A DNA stretch of 64,000 nt from an uncultured Peptoniphilaceae bacterium (GTDB lineage: Bacteria; Bacillota; Clostridia; Tissierellales; Peptoniphilaceae). The notes beneath the pieces are model-generated. The model did no database searches, was not told the DNA's origin, and saw only the letters and a list, made by a program, of their open reading frames with translations. Where the stretch lies: assembly GCA_943912255.1 (NCBI GenBank), contig CALTTP010000002.1, forward strand, positions 1 to 64,000, in the 5' to 3' direction. This document shows, in pieces, positions 34,171 through 43,045 of the stretch. The stretch's first letter is position 1, and each line of letters begins with the position of its first letter. A program made the translations under genes and the position numbers.

Positions 34171-35978
34171 ACGTAAAAAAATCTAATATTAGAAATTTTT
34201 GTATAATCGCCCATATTGACCATGGAAAATCGACCTTGGCAGATAGGCTTATTGAAAACACTGGTACACTTTCTCGACGGGAGATGGAAGAACAAGTTCT
34301 AGATAGTATGGACTTAGAAAGAGAAAGAGGAATCACAATAAAATTAAAGGCTATAAAGTTAAAATATAAAGCAGATGATGGTGAAGAATATATATTAAAT
34401 CTTATAGATACACCAGGACATGTGGATTTTACTTATGAAGTCTCTAGAAGTTTAGCTGCTTGTGAAGGAGCCGTGTTAATAGTTGATGCCAGTCAAGGGG
34501 TGGAAGCTCAGACTTTAGCAAATGTATATTTGGCTTTAGACCAAGACCTAGAGATATTGCCTGTAATTAATAAAATAGATTTACCTTCAGCTGATATTGA
34601 ATTTGCAAAAAAAGAAATAGAAGACATAATTGGATTGGATACAGAGGATATACCATTGATTTCAGCTAAAGCTGGTACTAATATAGATAAAGTACTAGAA
34701 GATATTGTAAAGAATGTACCAGCCCCAAAGGGAGACGATGAAAAACCTTTAAAGGCACTAATCTTCGATTCTTATTATGATTCATATAAGGGCGTTGTAT
34801 CTTATGTTAGAGTTTATGATGGAGTAATTAAACCTGGCATGGAGATAAAGATGATGTCTACAGGCAAATCCTTTGAAGTTACTGAAGTAGGTTATAGTAC
34901 TGGAAGCCCTGTAAGTACAAAATCCCTTAGAGCGGGAGAGGTAGGTTTTGTAGTGGCTTCTATTAAAAATGTAAGAGACTCTCAAGTTGGAGATACTATA
35001 ACATCCTTAAATAACCCTACAGAGACTCCTTTGCCTGGATATAAAAAAGTAACTCCTATGGTTTATTGTGGAATCTATCCAGCAGAAGGAGAAGAATATA
35101 ATTCTATTAGAGAAGCTTTGGAAAAACTACAAGTCAATGATGCTTCCTTGGTTTTTGAACCTGAAACATCCCAAGCCTTAGGGTTTGGATTTAGATGCGG
35201 TTTTCTTGGACTACTTCATATGGAAATAATTCAAGAAAGATTGGATAGGGAATTCGATTTAAATATCATCGCTACAGCTCCTTCTGTAATTTATAATGTT
35301 AAAAAGAAAAATGGCGAAATGATTTCTATACAAAACCCTTCAAATTTACCAGATCCATCAGAAATAGAATTTATGGAAGAGCCAGTTGTTGATGCAAATA
35401 TTATGGCACCAACAGATTATGTAGGACCAATTATGGAAATCTGTCAAAATAAGAGGGGCAATTTTATAAATATGGAATACCTAGATGAAAAGAGGGTAAA
35501 CATCAACTATATTATGCCTTTAAATGAAGTTATATACGACTTTTTTGACGCATTAAAATCTAAAACTAGAGGTTATGCATCATTGGATTATGAATTTAAG
35601 GGATACCAACAGTCGGATTTAGACAAATTGGATATTCTAATAAATGGAGAACTAGTAGATGCATTCTCCTTAATTGTTCATAGTGAAAAAGCTTATGATA
35701 GGGCGAGAACCATAGTTGAAAGACTAAAAGACGAAATACCTAGACATCAGTTTGCAGTTCCAATTCAAGCTTCAATTGGTTCAAAGATAATCGCTAGAGA
35801 AACAGTTAAAGCATTAAGAAAAGACGTTTTAGCTAAATGTTACGGTGGAGATATCTCTAGAAAGAGAAAATTATTAGAAAAACAAAAAGAAGGTAAAAAG
35901 AAAATGAGACAAATTGGGGCAGTAGAAGTTCCTCAAAATGCTTTCTTAGCAGTATTAAAATACGATGAAGAAAAATAG
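34167..35978 (+). CDS. lepA: Elongation factor 4 (back-translocase)
   Basis: Ribosome-bound GTPase related to EF-G. The 603-residue protein has G1 [14 protein letters not shown] near residues 15-28, G2 RERGITIK, G3 DTPGHVDF, G4 NKIDLP, then domain II, domain III, a V-like domain and the LepA-specific C-terminal domain ([46 protein letters not shown]-like region near 550-590). GGAG lies six bases upstream. hemW follows, the usual Firmicutes order ahead of hrcA. Confidence 0.97.
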   Translation: [603 protein letters not shown]

Positions 35979-35998
35979 TATAAGTATCTAGGTGAATT

Positions 35999-37135
35999 AT
36001 GAAAAAACTAGGACTATATATTCACATACCGTTTTGTGCATCTAAATGTCTATACTGTGATTTTCCAACTTTACCCTATCAAGAAAAGCGGTTTGATGAA
36101 TATTTCAAATATCTATTTAAAGAAATAGAGCTATTTTCAGAAAAGTTGACTTTCTATGAGTTAGACAGTATCTACTTGGGAGGAGGAACTCCAAATTATG
36201 TTCCTTCAAAAAAAATTATTGAACTAGATGGGATAATAAAGTCTAAGTTTAATATATCCCAAGACTTAGAATATACAATAGAGGGAAATCCCGATTTTAT
36301 AAATGGACAAAATTCTAGTGATTATTTATCCTGTGGAATTAACAGAATTTCCATAGGAGTACAGACTTTTGAAGATTCCTTATTGAGTAAAATTGGTAGA
36401 ACTCATAAAGGGGAAGATGCCTTTCAAAATATTTTATTGTTAAAAGAACATGGATTTTCAAATATAAATCTAGATTTTATTGTGGGCCTTCCCAATCAAA
36501 GTTATAGTGATATTTTAAATGACTTGAAACTTATTGAAAAATTGGATGTTCCTCATATCTCTTACTATGACTTAATAATTGAAGAGAATACAAGATTTCA
36601 TTATGAATATATAAAAAATAATTTAACTCTTCCTACTGAGGAAGAAAATAGAGCTATATATCATAATATAATTGATGAATTAAAAAAATTTGGTTTAAGT
36701 CAATATGAAATTTCAAATTTTTCCAAAAAGGGTTTTCAATCCCGACATAATCTTAAATATTGGGAAAACAAGGAATACTTGGCCTTTGGTTTAGGGGCTG
36801 CAGGGTATTTAAATAATATTAGATACAAGAACACATCTGATTATAAAAAATATATTACTACTGTTAAAGATGGAAATCTTCCAAGAGTAAGTATTGAAAG
36901 ATTGACTCTAGAGGATAAGATATTTGAAAAAATAATTATGAATATGAGACTGGTTGAAGGTGTCTCAAGAAAAGAATTACTTGAAGAATTTAATTATGAT
37001 ATCTTTGAAAAAAATAAAACAACAATTGAAGAATATGAAAGGTTAGGTCTTATTCGGCTTAAAGATGATACTATCTCCTTTACAAAGCTTGGATTTGATA
37101 TCTCCAATAAGTTTTTTACAGATCTTTTGATTTAA
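35999..37135 (+). CDS. hemW: HemW-type radical SAM protein (heme chaperone family)
   Basis: Radical SAM protein formerly called coproporphyrinogen oxidase-like; HemW binds heme and is thought to deliver it to respiratory enzymes. The 378-residue protein has YIHIPFCASKCLYCDF with cluster cysteines at 13, 17 and 20, and SIYLGGGTPNYV, ISIGVQTF and SQYEISNFSKKGFQSRHNLKYWENKEYLAFGLGAAGY. The extra N-terminal Cys typical of true HemN is lacking, which favours HemW. The stop codon lies inside the loop of the hemW terminator. Confidence 0.93.
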   Translation: MKKLGLYIHIPFCASKCLYCDFPTLPYQEKRFDEYFKYLFKEIELFSEKLTFYELDSIYLGGGTPNYVPSKKIIELDGIIKSKFNISQDLEYTIEGNPDFINGQNSSDYLSCGINRISIGVQTFEDSLLSKIGRTHKGEDAFQNILLLKEHGFSNINLDFIVGLPNQSYSDILNDLKLIEKLDVPHISYYDLIIEENTRFHYEYIKNNLTLPTEEENRAIYHNIIDELKKFGLSQYEISNFSKKGFQSRHNLKYWENKEYLAFGLGAAGYLNNIRYKNTSDYKKYITTVKDGNLPRVSIERLTLEDKIFEKIIMNMRLVEGVSRKELLEEFNYDIFEKNKTTIEEYERLGLIRLKDDTISFTKLGFDISNKFFTDLLI

Positions 37136-37161
37136 TGTTGACAAAAGATCTGTTTTGTTTT
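37119..37161 (+). terminator. Terminator of lepA-hemW overlapping the hrcA promoter
   Basis: CAGATCTTTTG (37119-37129) pairs perfectly with CAAAAGATCTG (37142-37152) around a 12-base loop that contains the hemW stop, followed by TTTTGTTTT. The TTGACA -35 of the hrcA promoter (37138-37143) starts in the loop and reaches the right arm. Confidence 0.8.
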
Positions 37162-37166
37162 ATCAT
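37138..37166 (+). promoter_or_regulatory. Promoter of hrcA-grpE-dnaK
   Basis: TTGACA (37138-37143), a 17-base spacer and TATCAT (37161-37166). The expected start near 37173 falls inside the CIRCE operator. Confidence 0.85.
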
Positions 37167-37170
37167 TATA

Positions 37171-37197
37171 TTAGCACTTGAGGTTAGTGAGTGCTAA
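37171..37197. promoter_or_regulatory. CIRCE operator (HrcA binding site)
   Basis: TTAGCACTT-N9-GAGTGCTAA, matching the CIRCE consensus TTAGCACTC-N9-GAGTGCTAA at all but one base (last base of the left arm). It covers the predicted transcription start upstream of hrcA, so HrcA should autoregulate the operon. Confidence 0.93.
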
Positions 37198-37220
37198 TTA
37201 CAGAAAGGATTTGTTATTCA

Positions 37221-38246
37221 ATGTCTTATTCTAATATTGAAGAGAGAAAAAAAGTCATATTGGAATTTATTATAGATGAATATTTAGACAGTCACAATCC
37301 TGTTGGTTCTAGAACTATTTCTAAGAATTCTAAATTAGGTGTGTCTGCTGCAACTATAAGAAATGAAATGAGTGATTTAGAAGAGCTGGGACTTTTGGAA
37401 AAGGCTCATACTTCTTCTGGCAGAATTCCTTCTACTCAGGCTTATAAATATTATGTAGATAATATTCTCAGCCGATTTAATGAGAAGAAGTCCAATGTAG
37501 AAAGTACTTCTCTAACTATTAGGAACGATAATCCAAGTATAAGGGGAGAGAGTGCTTTAAATTTGGCATGTGATATTCTGTCGGAAACTACAAAATCGGT
37601 AATTATCTCTTCTTTAGAAAGATTTTATCAACCAAGACTTAAAAAGATTGAAGTTCTTAATATAAGTAAGGACACTTATGTTATCGTCTCGGTTTTAGAT
37701 AATTTAGAGGTATCTAGTAAGGTTTTTACTTTAAAGTTTAATATAACTGAGTCGGAGTTGAAAAAGATCAATTTTCTTATTAACAGGATACTTAATGTAG
37801 GATACAGGTCTAAAAGTGATTTCGATGATTTAAAACAGTTAAAGGATCTAGATATTAATAAGGATTTGATTCATTCTTTTCTCTACTTAATCAAATCTGA
37901 ATACAATAGACTTTCTGATATTAAAACTAAGGTTACAGGTCTAACTAATATCTTGGATATGCCAGAATATGAAAATCTAGAAGATATTAAATTATTTTTT
38001 AATTTCATTGAAAATAAAGAGAATGTTAAAAACATCCTAGATAAGAATATAACTTCTCATATTAATGCTTTTATTGGCGAGGATATTGGTTTTACAGAGT
38101 TAAATAACAATAGTTTAATAGTAACTGAATTGATTTTAGATAATTCATATAAAATCAAGATAGGAGTATTATCTCCTTTAAGATCAGATTATAAAAAAAT
38201 CATTTCTAGTTTGTACAATATATCTTGGAAACTGGTTAGTATTTAG
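37221..38246 (+). CDS. hrcA: Heat-inducible transcription repressor HrcA
   Basis: Represses class I heat-shock genes by binding CIRCE. The 341-residue protein has an N-terminal winged helix (ERKKVILEFIIDEYLDSHNPVGSRTISKNSKLGVSAATIRNEMSDLEELGLL, about residues 6-58), the conserved KAHTSSGRIPSTQAYKYYVD and a GAF-like dimer core ending in GPLRSDY-type sequence (GVLSPLRSDYKKI). The ATG at 37221 (MSYSNIEERKK) is chosen; AAAGGA lies 11 bases upstream. An upstream in-frame start would lie partly within CIRCE. Confidence 0.95.
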   Translation: MSYSNIEERKKVILEFIIDEYLDSHNPVGSRTISKNSKLGVSAATIRNEMSDLEELGLLEKAHTSSGRIPSTQAYKYYVDNILSRFNEKKSNVESTSLTIRNDNPSIRGESALNLACDILSETTKSVIISSLERFYQPRLKKIEVLNISKDTYVIVSVLDNLEVSSKVFTLKFNITESELKKINFLINRILNVGYRSKSDFDDLKQLKDLDINKDLIHSFLYLIKSEYNRLSDIKTKVTGLTNILDMPEYENLEDIKLFFNFIENKENVKNILDKNITSHINAFIGEDIGFTELNNNSLIVTELILDNSYKIKIGVLSPLRSDYKKIISSLYNISWKLVSI

Positions 38247-38262
38247 TTACAGGAGGGATTTA

Positions 38263-38838
38263 ATGGAATCAAAAGAAGAAAATATAAAAAAAGATGACGA
38301 TACAGAAATCGAAGTTGAGGATGTAGATGCTGAGGTAGTGGAGGAATCTACTACGGAAGAAAACTCAGAGGATAATTCTGACTTAGATAAGGAAAATGAA
38401 GAAAAAATAAATGCTTTAAATGATGAAATAGCAAGTTTAAATAACTCACTAGCCCTTCTACAGGCTGATTTTATCAATTATAAAAACAGGATAAATAAAG
38501 AGAAAGCATCATCTATAAAATTAGCTAATGAGGGTTTAATAATGAAATTGCTTCCTGTACTAGATGATTTAGAAAGAGCTTATGAACATCTACCAAACGA
38601 TTCTGAGTATTCTGAGGGAATAAAAATAATAATAGATAATTTTATTGAGGTTTTAAAGAGAGAAGGCCTTGAAGTGATAGAGTCAACTGGCCATGCTTTT
38701 GATCATAATTTTCATCAAGCTATATTAATGGAAGATAATCCTGACTATAAGTCTGGAGAAATTATAGAGACTTTCCAAAAAGGTTATGTTCTAGGTGGTA
38801 AAGTAATTAGACCAAGTATGGTCAAGGTTTGCGAATAA
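38263..38838 (+). CDS. grpE: Nucleotide exchange factor GrpE
   Basis: Releases ADP from DnaK. The 191-residue protein has a very acidic N-terminal tail (about 1-45), a long coiled coil (NEEKINALNDEIASLNNSLALLQADFINYKNRINKEK) and the C-terminal beta domain with EGLEVIESTGHAFDHNFHQAI and KGYVLGGKVIRPSMVKV. GGAGGG precedes the ATG, 16 bases after hrcA. Part of the CIRCE-controlled operon. Confidence 0.96.
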   Translation: MESKEENIKKDDDTEIEVEDVDAEVVEESTTEENSEDNSDLDKENEEKINALNDEIASLNNSLALLQADFINYKNRINKEKASSIKLANEGLIMKLLPVLDDLERAYEHLPNDSEYSEGIKIIIDNFIEVLKREGLEVIESTGHAFDHNFHQAILMEDNPDYKSGEIIETFQKGYVLGGKVIRPSMVKVCE

Positions 38839-38852
38839 TTAGGAGGTATAAA

Positions 38853-40679
38853 ATGGGTAAAATAATTGGTATTGACTTAGGTACAACAAATTCAGCTGTT
38901 GCAGTAATGGAAGGTGGAACAGCTAGTATTATTACAAATGTTGAAGGTAATAGAACAACGCCTTCAGTTGTTGCTTTTACTAAAGATGGAGAAAGATTAG
39001 TTGGGGAGACAGCAAAAAGACAAGCTATTACTAACCCAAGCAGAACAATTTCGTCTATAAAAACTCATATGGGTTCTGATTACAATGTAAATATAGATGG
39101 AAAAGATTTAACTCCTGAAGATATTTCTGCTATGATTTTACAAAAATTGAAAACTGATGCAGAACATTATTTAGGGGAAAAGATAACAGAAGCTGTTATT
39201 ACAGTTCCAGCATACTTTACAGATAGCCAAAGACAAGCTACAAAGGACGCTGGAAAGATTGCAGGTTTAAATGTTAAGAGAATTATAAATGAGCCTACAG
39301 CTGCTGCATTGGCTTATGGACTTGACAAAGATCATGATCAACACAAAATAATGGTTTATGACCTTGGTGGTGGTACATTCGACGTTTCCATACTAGAAGT
39401 TGGAGATGGTGTATTTGAAGTATTAGCTACTAGAGGTAATAATAAATTAGGTGGGGATGACTTTGACAATGTAATAATTGACTATTTAGCTGAGGAGTTC
39501 AAAAAGGAAAATGGAATAGATCTAAGACAAGATCCTACTTCTTTACAAAGACTAAAGGATGCTGCTGAAAAAGCTAAAAAAGAATTGTCATCTACATTAA
39601 AGACAAATATAAACTTACCATTTATTACAGCTATTAACGGAGTTCCAGCTCATTTAAATATGGATTTAAGCAGATCTAAGTTTGAAGAATTAACTGCTCA
39701 TCTAGTGGAAAAAACTGTAGATCCAGTTAAATCAGCTCTTAAAGATGCTGGATTATCTTCTTCTGATATTGAATCTGTATTGCTAGTAGGGGGTTCTACA
39801 AGAATACCTGCAGTACAGGAATCTGTAAAGAAATTAATAGGTAAGGAACCTCAAAAGGATATGAACCCTGATGAATGTGTGGCTATGGGAGCAGCAATTC
39901 AAGGTGGAGTATTAAGTGGTGAAGTAAAAGATTTACTATTACTTGACGTTACACCATTATCCTTGGGAATTGAAACTTTAGGTGGAGTTACTACAAAGCT
40001 TATTGAAAGAAATACAACTATTCCAACTAAAAAAAGCCAAGTGTTTACAACAGCAGCAGATGGTCAAACAAATGTTGAAGTTGTTGTATTACAAGGTGAA
40101 AGGGAAATGGCAGCGGACAATACCCTTTTAGGAAAGTTCACCTTAGCTGATATACCAGCAGCTCCAAGAGGAGTGCCACAAATCGAAGTAACTTTTGATA
40201 TAGATGCCAATGGTATAGTAAATGTTACTGCCAAGGATTTAGGTTCTGGAAAAGAACAAAAAATGACTATTTCATCTTCTACAAAGTTAAGTGATGAAGA
40301 AATTAAACAAAAAGTTGATGACGCTGCTAAATTTGCTGAAGAAGATAAAAAGAAAAAGGAATTAATTGAAAGCAAAAATAATGCTGAATCTGTAATATAT
40401 CAAACTGAAAAGACAATTAAAGATTTAGGCGATAAAGTAAGTGCTGATGAAAAATCTTCTATTGAAAACAAGATTAAGGACTTGAAAGATGTACTAACTT
40501 CAGATAATGCTGAGGATATTAAATCTAAAACTGAAGGTTTGACTCAAGAACTTTATAAGATGTCTGAAAAACTATACGCTCAAAACCAAGATGGACAAGG
40601 AAATTCAAGCCAAAGTTCAAATGACGATGTAGTTGATGCAGATTACGAAGTTGTTGACGACGAAGAAGAAAACAACTAA
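38853..40679 (+). CDS. dnaK: Chaperone DnaK (Hsp70)
   Basis: ATP-driven protein folding chaperone. The 608-residue protein has the Hsp70 motifs IGIDLGTTNSAVAV near residues 4-17, VYDLGGGTFDVSIL, VLLVGGSTRIPAVQ, and a substrate-binding domain followed by a helical lid and an acidic C-terminus (DADYEVVDDEEENN). Gram-positive DnaK lacks part of the ATPase insert present in E. coli, and this one is similarly short. The ATG at 38853, behind AGGAGG, is used. A terminator follows, so dnaJ is at least partly separate. Confidence 0.98.
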   Translation: MGKIIGIDLGTTNSAVAVMEGGTASIITNVEGNRTTPSVVAFTKDGERLVGETAKRQAITNPSRTISSIKTHMGSDYNVNIDGKDLTPEDISAMILQKLKTDAEHYLGEKITEAVITVPAYFTDSQRQATKDAGKIAGLNVKRIINEPTAAALAYGLDKDHDQHKIMVYDLGGGTFDVSILEVGDGVFEVLATRGNNKLGGDDFDNVIIDYLAEEFKKENGIDLRQDPTSLQRLKDAAEKAKKELSSTLKTNINLPFITAINGVPAHLNMDLSRSKFEELTAHLVEKTVDPVKSALKDAGLSSSDIESVLLVGGSTRIPAVQESVKKLIGKEPQKDMNPDECVAMGAAIQGGVLSGEVKDLLLLDVTPLSLGIETLGGVTTKLIERNTTIPTKKSQVFTTAADGQTNVEVVVLQGEREMAADNTLLGKFTLADIPAAPRGVPQIEVTFDIDANGIVNVTAKDLGSGKEQKMTISSSTKLSDEEIKQKVDDAAKFAEEDKKKKELIESKNNAESVIYQTEKTIKDLGDKVSADEKSSIENKIKDLKDVLTSDNAEDIKSKTEGLTQELYKMSEKLYAQNQDGQGNSSQSSNDDVVDADYEVVDDEEENN

Positions 40680-40685
40680 ATTTTT

Positions 40686-40712
40686 AGGACGGAGTGCTTG
40701 CTCTGTCCTTTT
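40686..40712 (+). terminator. Intrinsic terminator after dnaK
   Basis: AGGACGGAG (40686-40694) pairs with CTCTGTCCT (40701-40709), one G-U, six-base loop, then TTT with CATTT. Confidence 0.75.
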
Positions 40713-40991
40713 CATTTAATAAAGATATTTATAACTTAAATTTAAAATTACTCTTGATAATCTTATACGCAAGGGTTAAAAGTTTACCTTAATTAAATTG
40801 CACATGTCTTTTATTATTGTAGAATTAGGCATAAAGAGTAATAAACAAATTTTTAATTTTCATGAATCTATGATAAGATATTAAGGAAAATTTGGAGTAA
40901 ATAAATCTCATTTGGAAAAATGAGATTTATTATTTGAACAATTGAGCACTCAAATTTTGAGTGCTTAATTTTCTTATGGAGGAGAGTAAAT
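40713..40991 (+). promoter_or_regulatory. dnaJ promoter and structured leader
   Basis: The gap between dnaK and dnaJ holds a candidate promoter, TTGCAC (40798-40803), 16-base spacer, TAGAAT (40820-40825). About 160 bases of leader follow, with two hairpins. The first, 40901-40930, has a perfect 13-bp stem and GGAA loop. The second, 40941-40969, has 13 bp with one G-U and a three-base loop, followed by TTTTCTT. The second contains AGCACTC (40945-40951) and GAGTGCT (40959-40965), the CIRCE half-site cores, but seven bases apart instead of the nine-base consensus spacing. It may act as terminator/attenuator, a CIRCE variant, or both. Confidence 0.6.
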
Positions 40992-42125
40992 ATGAAAAAC
41001 CCATATGAGGTTTTAGGTGTTGATAAGGATTTTACTAAAGACGAATTAAAGAAAAAATATAGAAAACTTGCAAAAAAATATCATCCTGACTTAAATCCTG
41101 ATAATGAAGAAGCTAAAGAAAAATTACAAGAGATAAATGAAGCCTATGCTATTTTATCCAATGATGAAAATAGAAGAAAATATGATATGTATGGGGAAGC
41201 TGCTTTCAACGGCGGTGGAGGTTTTGGAGATATAAACTTTGACCTTTCAGATTTGTTTGGAGATATTTTTGGAGATGTTTTTGGGGGAGGATTTTCTTCA
41301 ACTAAAAATAGAAATTATCCACAAAAAGGTGAAGATCTCCAAGTTGTAGTAAATTTAGAGTTTGAAGAAGCTGCCTTTGGGGTTAAGAAGGATATCACTT
41401 TTAGAAGAACTGAAACATGTACAGCATGTGACGGTTCAGGAGCTAAAAAGGGTACGGAAAAGAAAGTATGTCAAAAGTGTCATGGTACCGGTGAAGTAAG
41501 GTATTCTCAACAATCTCCATTTGGTTCCTTTATAAGAACATCTGTCTGTGATGAATGTCATGGTACTGGTGAGATAATTGAAGAAAAATGTCCTAAATGC
41601 CATGGTAAGAAAAAAATAATTAGAAATAAAACTATTAATGTAAATATACCTGCTGGTGTAGATGATAATTCTGTTATTAATTTAAGAGGAGAGGGCAATT
41701 CTGGAAATAATGGCGGTCCTTCAGGAGATCTTTATATTATAATAAAGGTAAAGGAACATGAGTTCTTTGAAAGGCGAGGATATGATCTTTATTTCAAAAT
41801 GCCAATATCTTTTTCTCAAGCAGCCTTAGGAGATACATTAAAAATCCCACTTTTAGATGAGGTTACGGATTATTCAATTCCTGAAGGTACTCAAACTGGA
41901 ACTGTCTTTAAAGTTGAAGGACAGGGTATTCAAAAGTTAAATAGTAAGAAAGGTGCTAAGGGCGATTTATATTTTGAAGTCAAGGTTATAACTCCTAGAA
42001 ATTTAAATGAAGAACAAAAAGAAATATTGAGAGAACTTGCAGAAAAATCTCATGAGGATTTAAACCCTAATAAAAAAGAAAAGAAGTCTTTCTTTGAAAA
42101 AATTAAGGAGAAATTTGAAGTATGA
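40992..42125 (+). CDS. dnaJ: Chaperone DnaJ (Hsp40)
   Basis: Co-chaperone that delivers substrates to DnaK and stimulates its ATPase. The 377-residue protein has a J domain (YEVLGVDKDFTKDELKKKYRKLAKKYHPDLNP, HPD near residues 34-36), a Gly/Phe-rich region, four CxxCxGxG-type zinc repeats (CTACDGSG, CQKCHGTG, CDECHGTG, CPKCHGKK) near 140-205 and the C-terminal substrate-binding domain. The last repeat ends GKK rather than GxG. GGAGGAG precedes the ATG. It is followed by prmA with a four-base overlap. Confidence 0.97.
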   Translation: MKNPYEVLGVDKDFTKDELKKKYRKLAKKYHPDLNPDNEEAKEKLQEINEAYAILSNDENRRKYDMYGEAAFNGGGGFGDINFDLSDLFGDIFGDVFGGGFSSTKNRNYPQKGEDLQVVVNLEFEEAAFGVKKDITFRRTETCTACDGSGAKKGTEKKVCQKCHGTGEVRYSQQSPFGSFIRTSVCDECHGTGEIIEEKCPKCHGKKKIIRNKTINVNIPAGVDDNSVINLRGEGNSGNNGGPSGDLYIIIKVKEHEFFERRGYDLYFKMPISFSQAALGDTLKIPLLDEVTDYSIPEGTQTGTVFKVEGQGIQKLNSKKGAKGDLYFEVKVITPRNLNEEQKEILRELAEKSHEDLNPNKKEKKSFFEKIKEKFEV

Positions 42126-43045
42126 AATGGATCGAATTAAGAATTAAATCCCCCTATGATTATGAGGACTTAATTTATAATGTACTCTATGATTTCAATA
42201 TTTTTACTTTTGAAGTAATTGATGATCGTACTGTTGACGAAGTGGAAAAAACTAAACCTTATTGGGTTGAAATCGACAATGATTTAAAAATTGGAGATAA
42301 TAATCTATATATTAAGACTCTTTTAGAAGATAATTCACAGAATTTAAAAGTATTGGAAGCTATAAAGGAAAAACTTTTCAATATTTCAAAGGATATTGAT
42401 ATTGATTACAATAAGAAATGTGAAGAGTACGATTGGTCTGTTGAATGGAAAAAATTCTTCAAACCTATTGAAGTTGGAGAGAGATTTGTAGTTGTTCCCA
42501 GTTGGGAAAAATATGAGAACAATGCTGAGAAAATAATATTGAGCATCGATCCAGGAATGGCCTTTGGAACGGGAAGTCATGAAACTACTTCCATTTGTTT
42601 AAAATTATTGGAAAAAATAGACCTTAAGAATAAAAGTGTATGTGATGTGGGAACTGGTTCAGGTATTTTGGCAATTGCCAGTGAAAAGCTGGGAGCAAGT
42701 TCCATTTTGGCCATAGATATAGATTCCCAATCTATAAAAACTGCAAAAGAAAATATTAAAATAAATGGTTGTAAAAATAGAATTACTGTAGTTAATAACG
42801 ATTTGTTATATTCTACTGATGAAAAATTCGATTTGATAATTGCAAATATTTTACCGGATGTTATAATCGACTTAATTCCTCAAGCATATGAAAAGTTAAA
42901 TGAAAATGGACTTGTTTTGGTGTCAGGAATAATTCTAGAAAAAAGGGAATTGATTATGGAAAACTTAAGGAAGAATAATTTCGAACCGGTTTTAGATTTA
43001 GACAAAGGAGAATGGACGGGAATATTAGGTAAGAAGAATGTTTAG
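42122..43045 (+). CDS. prmA: Ribosomal protein L11 methyltransferase
   Basis: Trimethylates ribosomal protein L11. The 307-residue protein has the N-terminal L11-recognition domain (MKWIELRIKSPYDYEDLIYNVL) and a SAM-binding domain with PGMAFGTGSHETT near 150-162, VCDVGTGSGILAIASEKLGA near 175-194 and IIANILPDVIIDL. It overlaps dnaJ by four bases and rsmE by eight; dnaJ-prmA-rsmE-mtaB is a conserved Firmicutes string. Confidence 0.95.
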   Translation: MKWIELRIKSPYDYEDLIYNVLYDFNIFTFEVIDDRTVDEVEKTKPYWVEIDNDLKIGDNNLYIKTLLEDNSQNLKVLEAIKEKLFNISKDIDIDYNKKCEEYDWSVEWKKFFKPIEVGERFVVVPSWEKYENNAEKIILSIDPGMAFGTGSHETTSICLKLLEKIDLKNKSVCDVGTGSGILAIASEKLGASSILAIDIDSQSIKTAKENIKINGCKNRITVVNNDLLYSTDEKFDLIIANILPDVIIDLIPQAYEKLNENGLVLVSGIILEKRELIMENLRKNNFEPVLDLDKGEWTGILGKKNV

